7,171 nucleotides of DNA from Bacillota bacterium (GCA_023621975.1 JAMOAC010000523.1:1-7171); one strand, 5' to 3'. Positions 1-6,235 are shown, counted from the stretch's first letter. Made by a program: numbers and translations. The notes: generated by a model from the sequence alone, not told the origin.

Positions 1-946
1 AAAGCTTTCCGTGCCTTGCAGCACGCCTTAAGAGCCTTCTTAAGACATAGCCTCTTCCCTCATTGGAAGGAATGATTCCATCAGACACCATCATGGTAGT
101 GCTTCTTATATGATCCGTTATAACCCTTATGGACACATCTGCTTTTTCAGATTTTCCATATTCAACGCCGGCCATGGAACATACATGATTAAGGATGTTC
201 CTTACCGTATCCACTTCAAAAAGGTTGTTTACGTCCTGCATGATGACCGCTAATCTTTCAAGGCCCATACCGGTGTCAATGTTCTTCTTTTCCAGTTTGC
301 TGTAGCTGCCGTCCTCTTCCCTGTTGAACTGGGTAAATACCAGGTTCCAAAATTCCAAATACCTGTCACAGTCACAGCCGACTTTGCAATCAGGCCTGCC
401 GCAACCTTTATCAGGTCCTCTGTCATAATATATCTCCGAACATGGGCCGCATGGACCTGTTCCATGCTCCCAGAAATTATTATCTTTACCCATCCTTACA
501 ATACGCTCTTCTGGAAGCCCGATAATCTTATTCCATATTTCAAAAGCCTCATCATCATCTTCATAAATAGTAACCCAAAGCCTGTCTTCGGGCATCTCAA
601 GCACGCGGGTAACAAACTCCCAGGCCCAGCTTATTGCCTCCTTTTTAAAGTAGTCACCAAAGGAAAAGTTGCCGAGCATTTCAAAAAACGTGGCATGACG
701 TGCAGTTTTGCCCACATTTTCTATATCAGGTGTCCTTATGCATTTCTGGCAAGTGGTCACCCTTTTGGAAGGAGGTGTCGCCTGTCCTGTAAAATACGGC
801 TTCAGGGGTGTCATTCCCGCATTAATCAGCAAAATGCTGGGGTCGTTCTTGGGTACAAGTGAAAAACTTGGAAGTCTCAGGTGTCCCTTGCTTTCAAAAA
901 AGCTTAAGTACATTTCCCTTAACTCATTCAAACCTATTTTCCGCAT
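1..946 (-). CDS. alaS: Alanyl-tRNA synthetase, N-terminal part (3' end beyond window)
   Basis: Class II aminoacyl-tRNA synthetase that charges tRNA-Ala with alanine in the cytoplasm. The visible 315 codons form one unbroken frame; full-length enzymes are about 870-880 residues, so the editing and C-terminal domains lie outside the window. Seen in the translation: the motif 2 region [19 protein letters not shown] (residues 83-101), [12 protein letters not shown] (164-175), motif 3 [10 protein letters not shown] (224-233), and the tRNA-binding segment [21 protein letters not shown] (starting at 293). A loop at 182-193 has four cysteines (C182, C187, C191, C193), which I associate with clostridial AlaRS. 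The ATG at 946 follows AGAGAGG with about 10 bases spacing and begins [10 protein letters not shown], the usual N-terminus. It is divergent from prfC. Identity is very secure. Confidence 0.97.
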   Translation of the reverse strand, partial: MRKIGLNELREMYLSFFESKGHLRLPSFSLVPKNDPSILLINAGMTPLKPYFTGQATPPSKRVTTCQKCIRTPDIENVGKTARHATFFEMLGNFSFGDYFKKEAISWAWEFVTRVLEMPEDRLWVTIYEDDDEAFEIWNKIIGLPEERIVRMGKDNNFWEHGTGPCGPCSEIYYDRGPDKGCGRPDCKVGCDCDRYLEFWNLVFTQFNREEDGSYSKLEKKNIDTGMGLERLAVIMQDVNNLFEVDTVRNILNHVCSMAGVEYGKSEKADVSIRVITDHIRSTTMMVSDGIIPSNEGRGYVLRRLLRRAARHGKL

Positions 947-992
947 TATACGATTACCTCTCTTGAGTGTATTCTTGAATATATTTAAATTA

Positions 993-1040
993 TTTGTATC
1001 AGCTACGCCTATTATAAAATTGTTTTTGTATCAGTTATGC
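993..1040 (-). repeat. Imperfect direct repeat in the alaS leader
   Basis: Two 16-base copies, TTTGTATCAGCTACGC (993-1008) and TTTGTATCAGTTATGC (1025-1040) as read on the plus strand, differ at two positions and are offset by 32 bases. Both lie between the candidate alaS promoter and the alaS start, so they would be transcribed in the leader. The core GTATCAGCTAC is itself nearly palindromic. Function is unknown: a protein-binding site, an RNA element or a relic of duplication are all possible. Confidence 0.5.
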
Positions 1041-1120
1041 GACACATGAATACATAAATTCACAGCTAACATTGTTTTTTCTGCATTAACAGCCGTAATT
1101 CTTTGTCAGCACATACATTT

Positions 1121-1149
1121 AATATATAAAAGTATGGAAATAGTGTCAA
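1121..1149 (-). promoter_or_regulatory. Candidate alaS promoter (sigma-A type)
   Basis: On the minus strand TTGACA (1149-1144) is followed after 17 bases by TATATT (1126-1121): a perfect -35 box, ideal spacing and a good -10 box. Transcription would start near 1114, giving alaS an untranslated leader of roughly 168 bases. The match is seen in the sequence; promoter activity is inferred. Confidence 0.65.
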
Positions 1150-1170
1150 GAATGGAAGTAACAAAAAACA

Positions 1171-1185
1171 TTTGAATTTTTCAAA
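1171..1185. repeat. Inverted repeat between two divergent -35 boxes
   Basis: TTTGA (1171-1175) and TCAAA (1181-1185) are perfect arms around five bases. The element sits in the 36 bases between the -35 box of the alaS promoter and that of the prfC promoter, touching the latter. Its position would suit an operator affecting both genes, but a short AT-rich palindrome can easily occur by chance. Confidence 0.3.
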
Positions 1186-1213
1186 TTGACAGAATATATG
1201 CACATAATATAAA
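1186..1213 (+). promoter_or_regulatory. Candidate prfC promoter (sigma-A type)
   Basis: TTGACA (1186-1191) is followed after 16 bases by TATAAA (1208-1213). Transcription would begin near 1220, leaving a leader of about 300 bases before the prfC ATG at 1519. It lies back-to-back with the alaS promoter. Sequence match is strong; activity is inferred, and a promoter closer to prfC cannot be excluded. Confidence 0.6.
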
Positions 1214-1303
1214 ATAAAATGTCTTGTTGTGAAAAAGCTTCATAACATGAGTTCCGGGATGAAAATTTTATCAGGTTATTCCTTAATTCAATGTGCCGGA
1301 ACA

Positions 1304-1331
1304 TTACTTAATATTAATTACTTAATATTTA
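1304..1331 (+). repeat. Two-copy 14-base tandem repeat
   Basis: TTACTTAATATTAA (1304-1317) is followed at once by TTACTTAATATTTA (1318-1331), one mismatch apart. It lies just before the longer 14-base repeat block and has the same period. AT-rich tandem duplications like this usually arise by replication slippage. Confidence 0.7.
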
Positions 1332-1345
1332 ATAAAGAAAACACT

Positions 1346-1424
1346 TTAGGAAAAAAACTTACTGCAAAAAACTTGCTACAAATAACTTACTGCAAAAAAT
1401 TGCTACAAAAACTAACTACAAAAG
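1346..1424 (+). repeat. Tandem repeat of about 14 bases, five to six copies
   Basis: Consensus AACTTRCTRCAAAA. Clear units are AACTTACTGCAAAA (1356-1369), AACTTGCTACAAAT (1370-1383), AACTTACTGCAAAA (1384-1397), AATTGCTACAAAA (1398-1410, one base short) and ACTAACTACAAAAG (1411-1424). A degenerate unit precedes them at about 1346. Alternate units are most alike, giving a 28-base higher-order period. The copies abut with no spacers, so this is a minisatellite and not a CRISPR array. In the transcript it would be an unpaired, A-rich stretch about 100 bases before prfC. Confidence 0.75.
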
Positions 1425-1506
1425 ATAAGCACTGAAAGACAGGCACTTAAATTAAATGGGAACAGCTTTTTCAGCAAGATATGTCTACCTTACCACAATA
1501 AGAAAT

Positions 1507-1513
1507 GGGGAAG
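1507..1513 (+). promoter_or_regulatory. prfC ribosome binding site
   Basis: GGGGAAG lies five bases before the ATG at 1519. It decides the start: the in-frame ATG at 1456 would add 21 residues without family resemblance and has no comparable site. Confidence 0.6.
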
Positions 1514-1518
1514 TCAAC

Positions 1519-3138
1519 ATGGAGAATCTGAAGGAAACAATAAAAAATGAAATAAACAGGCGAAGAACTTTTGCAATTATATCACACCCTGATGCCGGTA
1601 AGACCACCATGACGGAAAAGCTTTTGCTGTATGGTGGCGCCATCAGGCTTGCCGGTACCGTTAAGGCAAGAAAGGCAAGCAAGTATGCAGTCTCCGACTG
1701 GATGGAAATTGAAAAACAGAGAGGAATATCTGTAACTACCAGTGTACTCCAGTTTAATTATAAAAACTATTGTATTAACATTCTCGATACACCGGGGCAT
1801 CAGGACTTCAGCGAGGACACTTACAGGACATTGATGGCAGCGGACAGTGCGGTTATGCTGATAGATGGGGCAAAGGGTGTGGAAGCCCAGACCATAAAAC
1901 TGTTCAATGTCTGCAGGATGAGGGGAATCCCTATTTTTACGTTCGTAAACAAAATGGACAGGGCAAGCAAGGACCCCTTTGAATTAATGGATGAAATCGA
2001 ACACGTGCTTGGAATAAAGTCTTACCCCATAAACTGGCCGATAGGTATCCACGGTGATTTCAAAGGTGTCTATAACAGAAAGCTTGCCCAGATTGAACTC
2101 TTTGAAGGTGGAAATCATGGGCAGACAGCTGTTGCATCCACCGTCGGAAAGGTTGATGACCCGATTTTCGCAGATTTGTTGGGCGAACACTACCATTCCC
2201 GCCTTTGTGAAGAGATCGAACTTCTTGATATGGCAGGGGATGAATTCAACCTTGAAAAAGTTCTGAAGGGTGAACTCACTCCTATCTTCTTTGGAAGTGC
2301 CATGACAAATTTCGGGGTCCAGCCTTTTCTTGAAGAATTTCTTAAAATGGCGCCACCACCCGGTCCCAGGAATACATCTGCAGGACAGCTGGATCCGGAA
2401 AGCGAGTTCTTTTCAGGATTCGTATTTAAAATACAGGCAAACATGAATCCGGCGCACAGGGACAGGATTGCATTTATCAGGATTTGTTCAGGGCAGTTCA
2501 GGCGCGGCATGACGGCTTACCATGTGCAGGGAGGCAAGGAAGTCAGGCTGTCCCAGCCTCAGCAGTTCATGGCAAATGAAAGAAATATAGTGGAAGAAGC
2601 CTATCCCGGCGATATTATAGGCATATTTGACCCCGGTATCTTTAAAATAGGAGACACTCTCGTGCAGGGCAATACTTCCCTCAGGTTTGAAGGGATCCCC
2701 ATTTTCCCTGCTGAACATTTTGCCCGTGTAACTCCCAGGGATACCATGAAGCGAAAGCAGTTCATCAAGGGTATTACCCAGCTTTCAGAAGAAGGTGCCA
2801 TCCAGGTCTTTAAAGAAGTAAATATAGGTGTGGAAGAACTTATCCTTGGGGCCGTAGGTGCACTTCAGTTTGACGTGCTTGAGCACAGGTTAAGGTACGA
2901 ATACGGAGTAGAGCTGAAAATAAATCACCTCCCCCACAGACATGCCAGATGGATCAAAAAGGGGCTTAAAGATGATCCGGAAACACTCAATCTCACAAGT
3001 ACGACAATGATTGTCAAGGATATGGAAGATCGTCTCGTCCTTTTATTTGAAAACGACTGGTCCATAAGGTGGGCGGAAGAAAAAAACGAAGGCCTTGAAC
3101 TGGTTGATATTGCGTCAGAATCATTAAAAGTTGAATAG
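1519..3138 (+). CDS. prfC: Peptide chain release factor 3 (RF3)
   Basis: Cytoplasmic translational GTPase that removes RF1 and RF2 from the ribosome after they release the finished peptide. The product is 539 residues, against about 529 in E. coli. G motifs are all present: P-loop SHPDAGKTT (22-30), switch I with EKQRGISVTTS (65-75), DTPGHQDF (90-97), NKMD (144-147) and GSAM (259-262). The SDWMEIEKQRG stretch and FKIQANMNPAHRDR (303-316) are typical of RF3 and separate it from EF-G and from Tet(M)-type ribosome protection proteins. Residues from about 290 on form the beta-barrel domain and the C-terminal domain, with SEEGAIQVF and GALQFDV conserved. Start chosen at 1519 from the GGGGAAG site. 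Divergent from alaS; the oxidoreductase follows after 84 bases, possibly in the same transcript. No defect seen. Confidence 0.97.
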   Translation: MENLKETIKNEINRRRTFAIISHPDAGKTTMTEKLLLYGGAIRLAGTVKARKASKYAVSDWMEIEKQRGISVTTSVLQFNYKNYCINILDTPGHQDFSEDTYRTLMAADSAVMLIDGAKGVEAQTIKLFNVCRMRGIPIFTFVNKMDRASKDPFELMDEIEHVLGIKSYPINWPIGIHGDFKGVYNRKLAQIELFEGGNHGQTAVASTVGKVDDPIFADLLGEHYHSRLCEEIELLDMAGDEFNLEKVLKGELTPIFFGSAMTNFGVQPFLEEFLKMAPPPGPRNTSAGQLDPESEFFSGFVFKIQANMNPAHRDRIAFIRICSGQFRRGMTAYHVQGGKEVRLSQPQQFMANERNIVEEAYPGDIIGIFDPGIFKIGDTLVQGNTSLRFEGIPIFPAEHFARVTPRDTMKRKQFIKGITQLSEEGAIQVFKEVNIGVEELILGAVGALQFDVLEHRLRYEYGVELKINHLPHRHARWIKKGLKDDPETLNLTSTTMIVKDMEDRLVLLFENDWSIRWAEEKNEGLELVDIASESLKVE

Positions 3139-3153
3139 CAGCTGCTGTTTACG

Positions 3154-3184
3154 AATAATACTCCCTTATTGGCTAATAATACTC
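3154..3184 (+). repeat. Direct repeat AATAATACTC, 21-base period
   Basis: Two perfect 10-base copies at 3154-3163 and 3175-3184 lie in the gap between prfC and the oxidoreductase. The 21-base offset equals two helical turns. The first copy runs into the sequence that can pair with the next gene's Shine-Dalgarno. A 10-base palindrome, AGCAGCTGCT (3137-3146), overlaps the prfC stop codon just upstream. Confidence 0.5.
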
Positions 3185-3216
3185 TTAAAGCGATTTTGAG
3201 CTGGAATGAAGGGAGT
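3160..3216 (+). promoter_or_regulatory. Possible Shine-Dalgarno-sequestering RNA hairpin
   Basis: ACTCCCTT (3160-3167) is perfectly complementary to AAGGGAGT (3209-3216), which contains the GGGAG ribosome binding site of the oxidoreductase starting at 3223. Inside the 41-base loop, CTC (3182-3184) with AAA can pair with TTT and GAG around a GCGA tetraloop of the GNRA type, so the element may be a two-tier stem. If it forms, it would limit translation initiation. Pairing is seen in the sequence; function is inferred. The stem followed by TTTT could also act as a weak terminator. Confidence 0.4.
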
Positions 3217-3222
3217 TTTGTC

Positions 3223-4311
3223 ATGGGAAAAATCAGATTGGGAGTTATAGGCACAGGGCTTGCCTGGGAAAGGCTACATTACCCTGCAATACAGGAACTA
3301 AGTGACAAATTTGAAATAGTGGCATTGGCGAACAGGACAAAAAGTGATGCAGAAAATTTCGCCAGAAAAATAAACCTGGACCTGTCAAATGTTTATGATG
3401 ATTATAATGAAATGCTGAAGAGGGATGACATTGACGCAATTGATATTGTTGTGCCCATTCAGCTGAACTACGAGGTATCAGAAGCCGTAGCAAAAGCCGG
3501 TTTTGACTTTATATGTGAAAAACCTATGGCCCCGGATATGGAACAGGCACAAAAATATCTTGAGCTGGCTGAAAAGTACAACATTAAAATATTGATAGCC
3601 GAAAATTACAGGTATAACGAGGAATACAACAAAATCAAGGAAATAATAACCTCACGGAAAATCGGGGATGTTGTATATTTTATAAGAAACAATATCACTT
3701 GTTTCCCCTGCGAGATGGATAAGAACACTTATGCAGGAACTGAATGGAGACAGCATCCTCGCTATCCCGGAGGTGCATTTCTGGATGCAGCCATCCATGA
3801 TATAGCTGCAATGAGGCATATATTCGGGCACATAGTCTGTGTCCAGGCATTTGGTAAACCGCAGAACGAGGATTTCAACCCTTATCTTTCAGTTAATGCG
3901 AACATATTGTTCAGAGGCGGTGCAATTGGCCAATATGCCTACTTCCCTTCGGGCATGGAACCTCAAAGGCCTTTGGTTGGTTTTAGAATTTTCGGTACCA
4001 TGGGTGAAATTTACCTGGAGGAAAAAAACAGCGGTACAATACATGTAGCCTATAACGACGGCAAATCAGAGCAAATTTCCTATACTCCCGGAAGAGGATA
4101 TTACAACGAATTTTTAAATTTCTACAATGCACTTAATGGCACCGAAGCAATTTATGTAACTCCGGAAGTTGAATTTGGCGATGTTAAAACTGTTTTCGAC
4201 ATACTCGAATCTGTTTCAAAGAAAAAAATAATTTATGTTGACGAACCGCAGTATGATGAATATATCAACTACGTAGAAGGAAAAGAACGAATGCAGCCGT
4301 ATATACAGTAA
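3223..4311 (+). CDS. Gfo/Idh/MocA-family NAD(P)-dependent oxidoreductase
   Basis: Predicted soluble dehydrogenase of 362 residues, a usual length for the family, whose members oxidise or reduce sugars, inositols and related polyols. The N-terminal Rossmann fold is shown by IRLGVIGTGLA (4-14, the dinucleotide-binding glycines). EKP at 99-101 carries the conserved lysine (K100), and GGAFLDAAIHD (183-193) carries the conserved histidine (H192) of the active site. The C-terminal half is the beta-sheet substrate and oligomerisation domain. The ATG at 3223 is chosen because GGGAG lies seven bases upstream and the Rossmann strand begins at once; the in-frame ATG at 3169 would add 18 unlikely residues. 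Substrate cannot be told from the sequence. It may share a transcript with prfC, with its own translational control in the gap. Confidence 0.88.
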   Translation: MGKIRLGVIGTGLAWERLHYPAIQELSDKFEIVALANRTKSDAENFARKINLDLSNVYDDYNEMLKRDDIDAIDIVVPIQLNYEVSEAVAKAGFDFICEKPMAPDMEQAQKYLELAEKYNIKILIAENYRYNEEYNKIKEIITSRKIGDVVYFIRNNITCFPCEMDKNTYAGTEWRQHPRYPGGAFLDAAIHDIAAMRHIFGHIVCVQAFGKPQNEDFNPYLSVNANILFRGGAIGQYAYFPSGMEPQRPLVGFRIFGTMGEIYLEEKNSGTIHVAYNDGKSEQISYTPGRGYYNEFLNFYNALNGTEAIYVTPEVEFGDVKTVFDILESVSKKKIIYVDEPQYDEYINYVEGKERMQPYIQ

Positions 4312-4384
4312 GATTTAAGAATATATATAGTAGCTTTAAATACAGTAATTTTAATGCAAGCAACATACAGGAACTGTGAAATAT

Positions 4385-4450
4385 AAAAGCAAATAGGCCT
4401 GTAAACGGATTCCACCTGTTTTCTGGTCTCTTTGCTTTTCTTTTTACTTT
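4385..4450. terminator. Bidirectional intrinsic terminator between convergent genes
   Basis: AAAAGCAAA (4385-4393) pairs perfectly with TTTGCTTTT (4431-4439); after one mismatch AGGCC (4395-4399) pairs with GGTCT (4425-4429) with one G-U. An inner stem AAACGG (4403-4408) with CCTGTTT (4416-4421 region) extends it. On the plus strand a T-rich tail to about 4450 follows, suited to ending the oxidoreductase transcript. On the minus strand the stem ends in TTTT followed by ATATTT, so it could also end thrC. Confidence 0.7.
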
Positions 4451-4473
4451 TGGCCGCCTTTTTTGGCCACCTT

Positions 4474-4498
4474 ATTAAATCCCCGGAATTAAATCCCC
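4474..4498. repeat. 14-base-offset duplication over the thrC stop codon
   Basis: ATTAAATCCCC occurs at 4474-4484 and again at 4488-4498. On the minus strand this reads GGGGATTTAAT twice; the first copy encodes the last residues and TAA stop of thrC, and the second lies just after it. It looks like a small slippage duplication that left the reading frame intact. Confidence 0.6.
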
Positions 4499-5988
4499 AG
4501 AATCTTTCTTACTTCGCTTTCCATTTCTTCCTTATCACATACGTTATTATGCCTTATTTCCTTTTTATCCAGGTCCCGGAGGCCCTTGGGCACCGGTATA
4601 CCGCATTTTTCTGACAGTAACTCAAGCAGTTCAAATTCTGTTTTGCCTTCGGCAACTTTATCACCGAATATTGCTTTTACAACGCTCTCATTAAATTTAA
4701 AAGGACTTGCAGTAGCAGCAATTATGGTCTTGGTCAGGTCACCCGTTGATATTACATATTTATCATACACATCTATTCCCACGGCAGTGTGAGTGTCTAC
4801 AACATAGTTGTAATCATTGTATACAGACTTTATTGTTTCCATCGTCTCCGCTTCAGTGGAAAATCCTGCCCAGAAAATTTCGGAAATTTTGTTCATCGTG
4901 TTGGTGTCAACGGTGTACTCCCCATCGTTTTTCAGCATGTTCATCCACAAGTTTATAACAACCGAATCGTGTCCGGTAAGCTCATAGAGCAGTCTTTCAA
5001 GGTTACTGGAAATCAAAATGTCCATGGATGGGGATATTGTCCGTTTAAACTCCCTCTTACGATTATATAAACCAGTGTTTATAAACTCAGTCAGGACATT
5101 GTTCTCATTTGAGGCACATATCAGCTTGTTTACCGGAAGTCCCATACTTTTTGCATAGAAAGCAGCCAGAATGTTTCCGAAATTGCCTGTAGGAACAACA
5201 ATGTTTACTTTATCTCCAAGATTTATTTCCTGGCTCTTCAACATATCCGCGTATGCAGAAAAATAATATACGATTTGCGGTACAAGCCTGCCCCAGTTTA
5301 TCGAGTTGGCAGATGAAAACTTGTATCCTTTGCTTTCCATAACATCAATCAGTTTATCGTTCGTAAATATGGCCTTGACACCGCTCTGGGCATCGTCAAA
5401 ATTGCCTTTTACACCTATGGTGTTTACGTTTCTCCCCTCCTGGGTTATCATTTGCATTTTTTGAACCTCACTGACACCCTCCGAAGGGTAGAAAACAATT
5501 ATCCTCGTACCGTCAACATCCCTGAATCCCTCAAGGGCAGCTTTACCTGTATCACCTGAGGTGGCAACGAGAATAACAATTTCATGAGTTTCTCCCGTCT
5601 TTTTCACCGCTCTGACAAGGAAATGAGGCAATATCTGGAGAGCCATGTCCTTGAATGCGCACGTAGGTCCGTGCCAGAGCTCCAACACATGTATGCTGTC
5701 AGTCAACTTGTATACAGGTGCAATTTCTTCACATCCAAACTTTTCCGTCGTATATGCGCTGTTTACGCATTCCTCTATTTCCTGTTCTGAAAAATCAGTA
5801 AGGTAGTGTTTTAAAATTTCAGCAGCCCTCTGCTGATAGCTCATGTGCATTAATTTGCCTATCTCATCCAGGCTTATTTTGACTTCACGGTCAGGTACAA
5901 ATAAGCCACCGTCAGGAGCTATGCCTCGTTTTATTGCTTCAGCGGATGATATGGACTTTAGGCCTCCCCTTGTACTTTCATAAAACAT
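4489..5988 (-). CDS. thrC: Threonine synthase
   Basis: PLP-dependent enzyme that converts O-phospho-L-homoserine to L-threonine and phosphate, the last step of threonine biosynthesis. The product has 499 residues, matching the longer threonine synthases with an N-terminal domain (YESTRGG at 3-9, then AIKRGIAPDGGLFVP). GPTCAFKDMALQ (107-118) holds the PLP-binding lysine K113. TSGDTGKAAL (143-152) and PTGNFGN (266-272) line the cofactor and phosphate pockets, and NSINWGRLVPQ (228-238) is conserved. The ATG at 5988 is preceded by AGGGGG with six bases spacing, which decides the start. A frame extension to 6108 runs through a candidate promoter and has no family match. No hom or thrB is adjacent. 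Convergent with the oxidoreductase. Confidence 0.96.
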   Translation of the reverse strand: MFYESTRGGLKSISSAEAIKRGIAPDGGLFVPDREVKISLDEIGKLMHMSYQQRAAEILKHYLTDFSEQEIEECVNSAYTTEKFGCEEIAPVYKLTDSIHVLELWHGPTCAFKDMALQILPHFLVRAVKKTGETHEIVILVATSGDTGKAALEGFRDVDGTRIIVFYPSEGVSEVQKMQMITQEGRNVNTIGVKGNFDDAQSGVKAIFTNDKLIDVMESKGYKFSSANSINWGRLVPQIVYYFSAYADMLKSQEINLGDKVNIVVPTGNFGNILAAFYAKSMGLPVNKLICASNENNVLTEFINTGLYNRKREFKRTISPSMDILISSNLERLLYELTGHDSVVINLWMNMLKNDGEYTVDTNTMNKISEIFWAGFSTEAETMETIKSVYNDYNYVVDTHTAVGIDVYDKYVISTGDLTKTIIAATASPFKFNESVVKAIFGDKVAEGKTEFELLELLSEKCGIPVPKGLRDLDKKEIRHNNVCDKEEMESEVRKILGI

Positions 5989-5994
5989 TACAAT

Positions 5995-6000
5995 CCCCCT
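5995..6000 (-). promoter_or_regulatory. thrC ribosome binding site
   Basis: AGGGGG on the minus strand lies six bases before the ATG at 5988. It supports this start over the in-frame ATG at 6108. Confidence 0.7.
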
Positions 6001-6049
6001 ATTTGGTATACCCAGTATTTTTATCTTTAGCCCGTAAACGCAGCCAAGT

Positions 6050-6078
6050 CTTTTAACAATAATCTCTAAAATCGTCAA
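6050..6078 (-). promoter_or_regulatory. Candidate proximal thrC promoter
   Basis: On the minus strand TTGACG (6078-6073) is followed after 17 bases by TAAAAG (6055-6050). The -35 box is one base from consensus; the -10 box matches four of six. Transcription would begin near 6043, leaving a leader of about 55 bases before thrC. Confidence 0.4.
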
Positions 6079-6177
6079 TGTGAATTTATCATTGCGCCTG
6101 CAATTCATTTACTGCGTAAACAGGCCGCCATGTATGTATTCATGACTGCTTTTGTACTCATATCCGTTTTATTCTTT

Positions 6178-6214
6178 ATACCGGCTTGTATAAGTACGAT
6201 ACCGGTTATATAGG
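6178..6214. repeat. Paired ATACCGG repeats upstream of thrC, 21-base period
   Basis: ATACCGGCTTGTATAAG (6178-6194) and ATACCGGTTATATAGG (6199-6214) are similar direct repeats with ATACCGG offset by 21 bases. The arms TATACCGG (6177-6184) and CCGGTTATA (6202-6210) also form an inverted repeat with one bulged base, and a reversed half site GGTAT lies at 6218-6222. Same-face spacing near a possible -10 box suits a repressor or activator site; no regulator is identified. Confidence 0.45.
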
Positions 6215-6235
6215 CCATGGTATTACAAAAGTAAA
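6207..6235 (-). promoter_or_regulatory. Weaker, distal candidate thrC promoter
   Basis: On the minus strand TTTACT (6235-6230) and TATATA (6212-6207) are separated by 17 bases, each matching four of six consensus bases. It overlaps the 21-base-period repeat at 6178-6214, so if active it could be controlled there. Support is modest. Confidence 0.25.

Larger units (their letters stand above)
1214..1518 (+). other. Long prfC leader region without a convincing gene
   Basis: About 300 bases between the candidate promoter and the prfC start. It holds an inverted repeat, GTTCCGG (1251-1257) with CCGGAAC (1296-1302), which can form a 7-base-pair stem around 38 bases. Two blocks of 14-base-period repeats follow, then an AT-rich run into the ribosome binding site. 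I recognise no known riboswitch or T-box motif. The open frame at 1229-1435 starts with GTG, has no ribosome binding site, and its second half simply translates the repeats, so I do not call it a gene. Confidence 0.5.

Noticed and set aside
464..1049. Plus-strand open frames of 113-132 codons
   Set aside because: They are antisense shadows of alaS, whose minus-strand frame is unbroken and clearly conserved.
1346..1424. Repeat block considered as a CRISPR array
   Set aside because: Units are about 14 bases, abut directly and have no unique spacers; no cas genes are present.
1229..1435. Open frame of 68 codons before prfC
   Set aside because: Starts with GTG, has no ribosome binding site, and its C-terminal half is a translation of the 14-base repeats. 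No recognisable protein.
1456..1518. Upstream in-frame ATG extending prfC by 21 residues
   Set aside because: The added sequence has no RF3 resemblance, while the ATG at 1519 has GGGGAAG five bases upstream and gives the usual N-terminus.
4432..4614. Hydrophobic plus-strand open frame that could pass for a small membrane protein
   Set aside because: It begins inside the terminator hairpin and overlaps the 3' end of thrC; hydrophobicity comes from the T-rich terminator tail.
5989..6108. Upstream in-frame ATG extending thrC by 40 residues
   Set aside because: AGGGGG sits just before the ATG at 5988, the family N-terminus begins there, and the extension runs through a candidate promoter.
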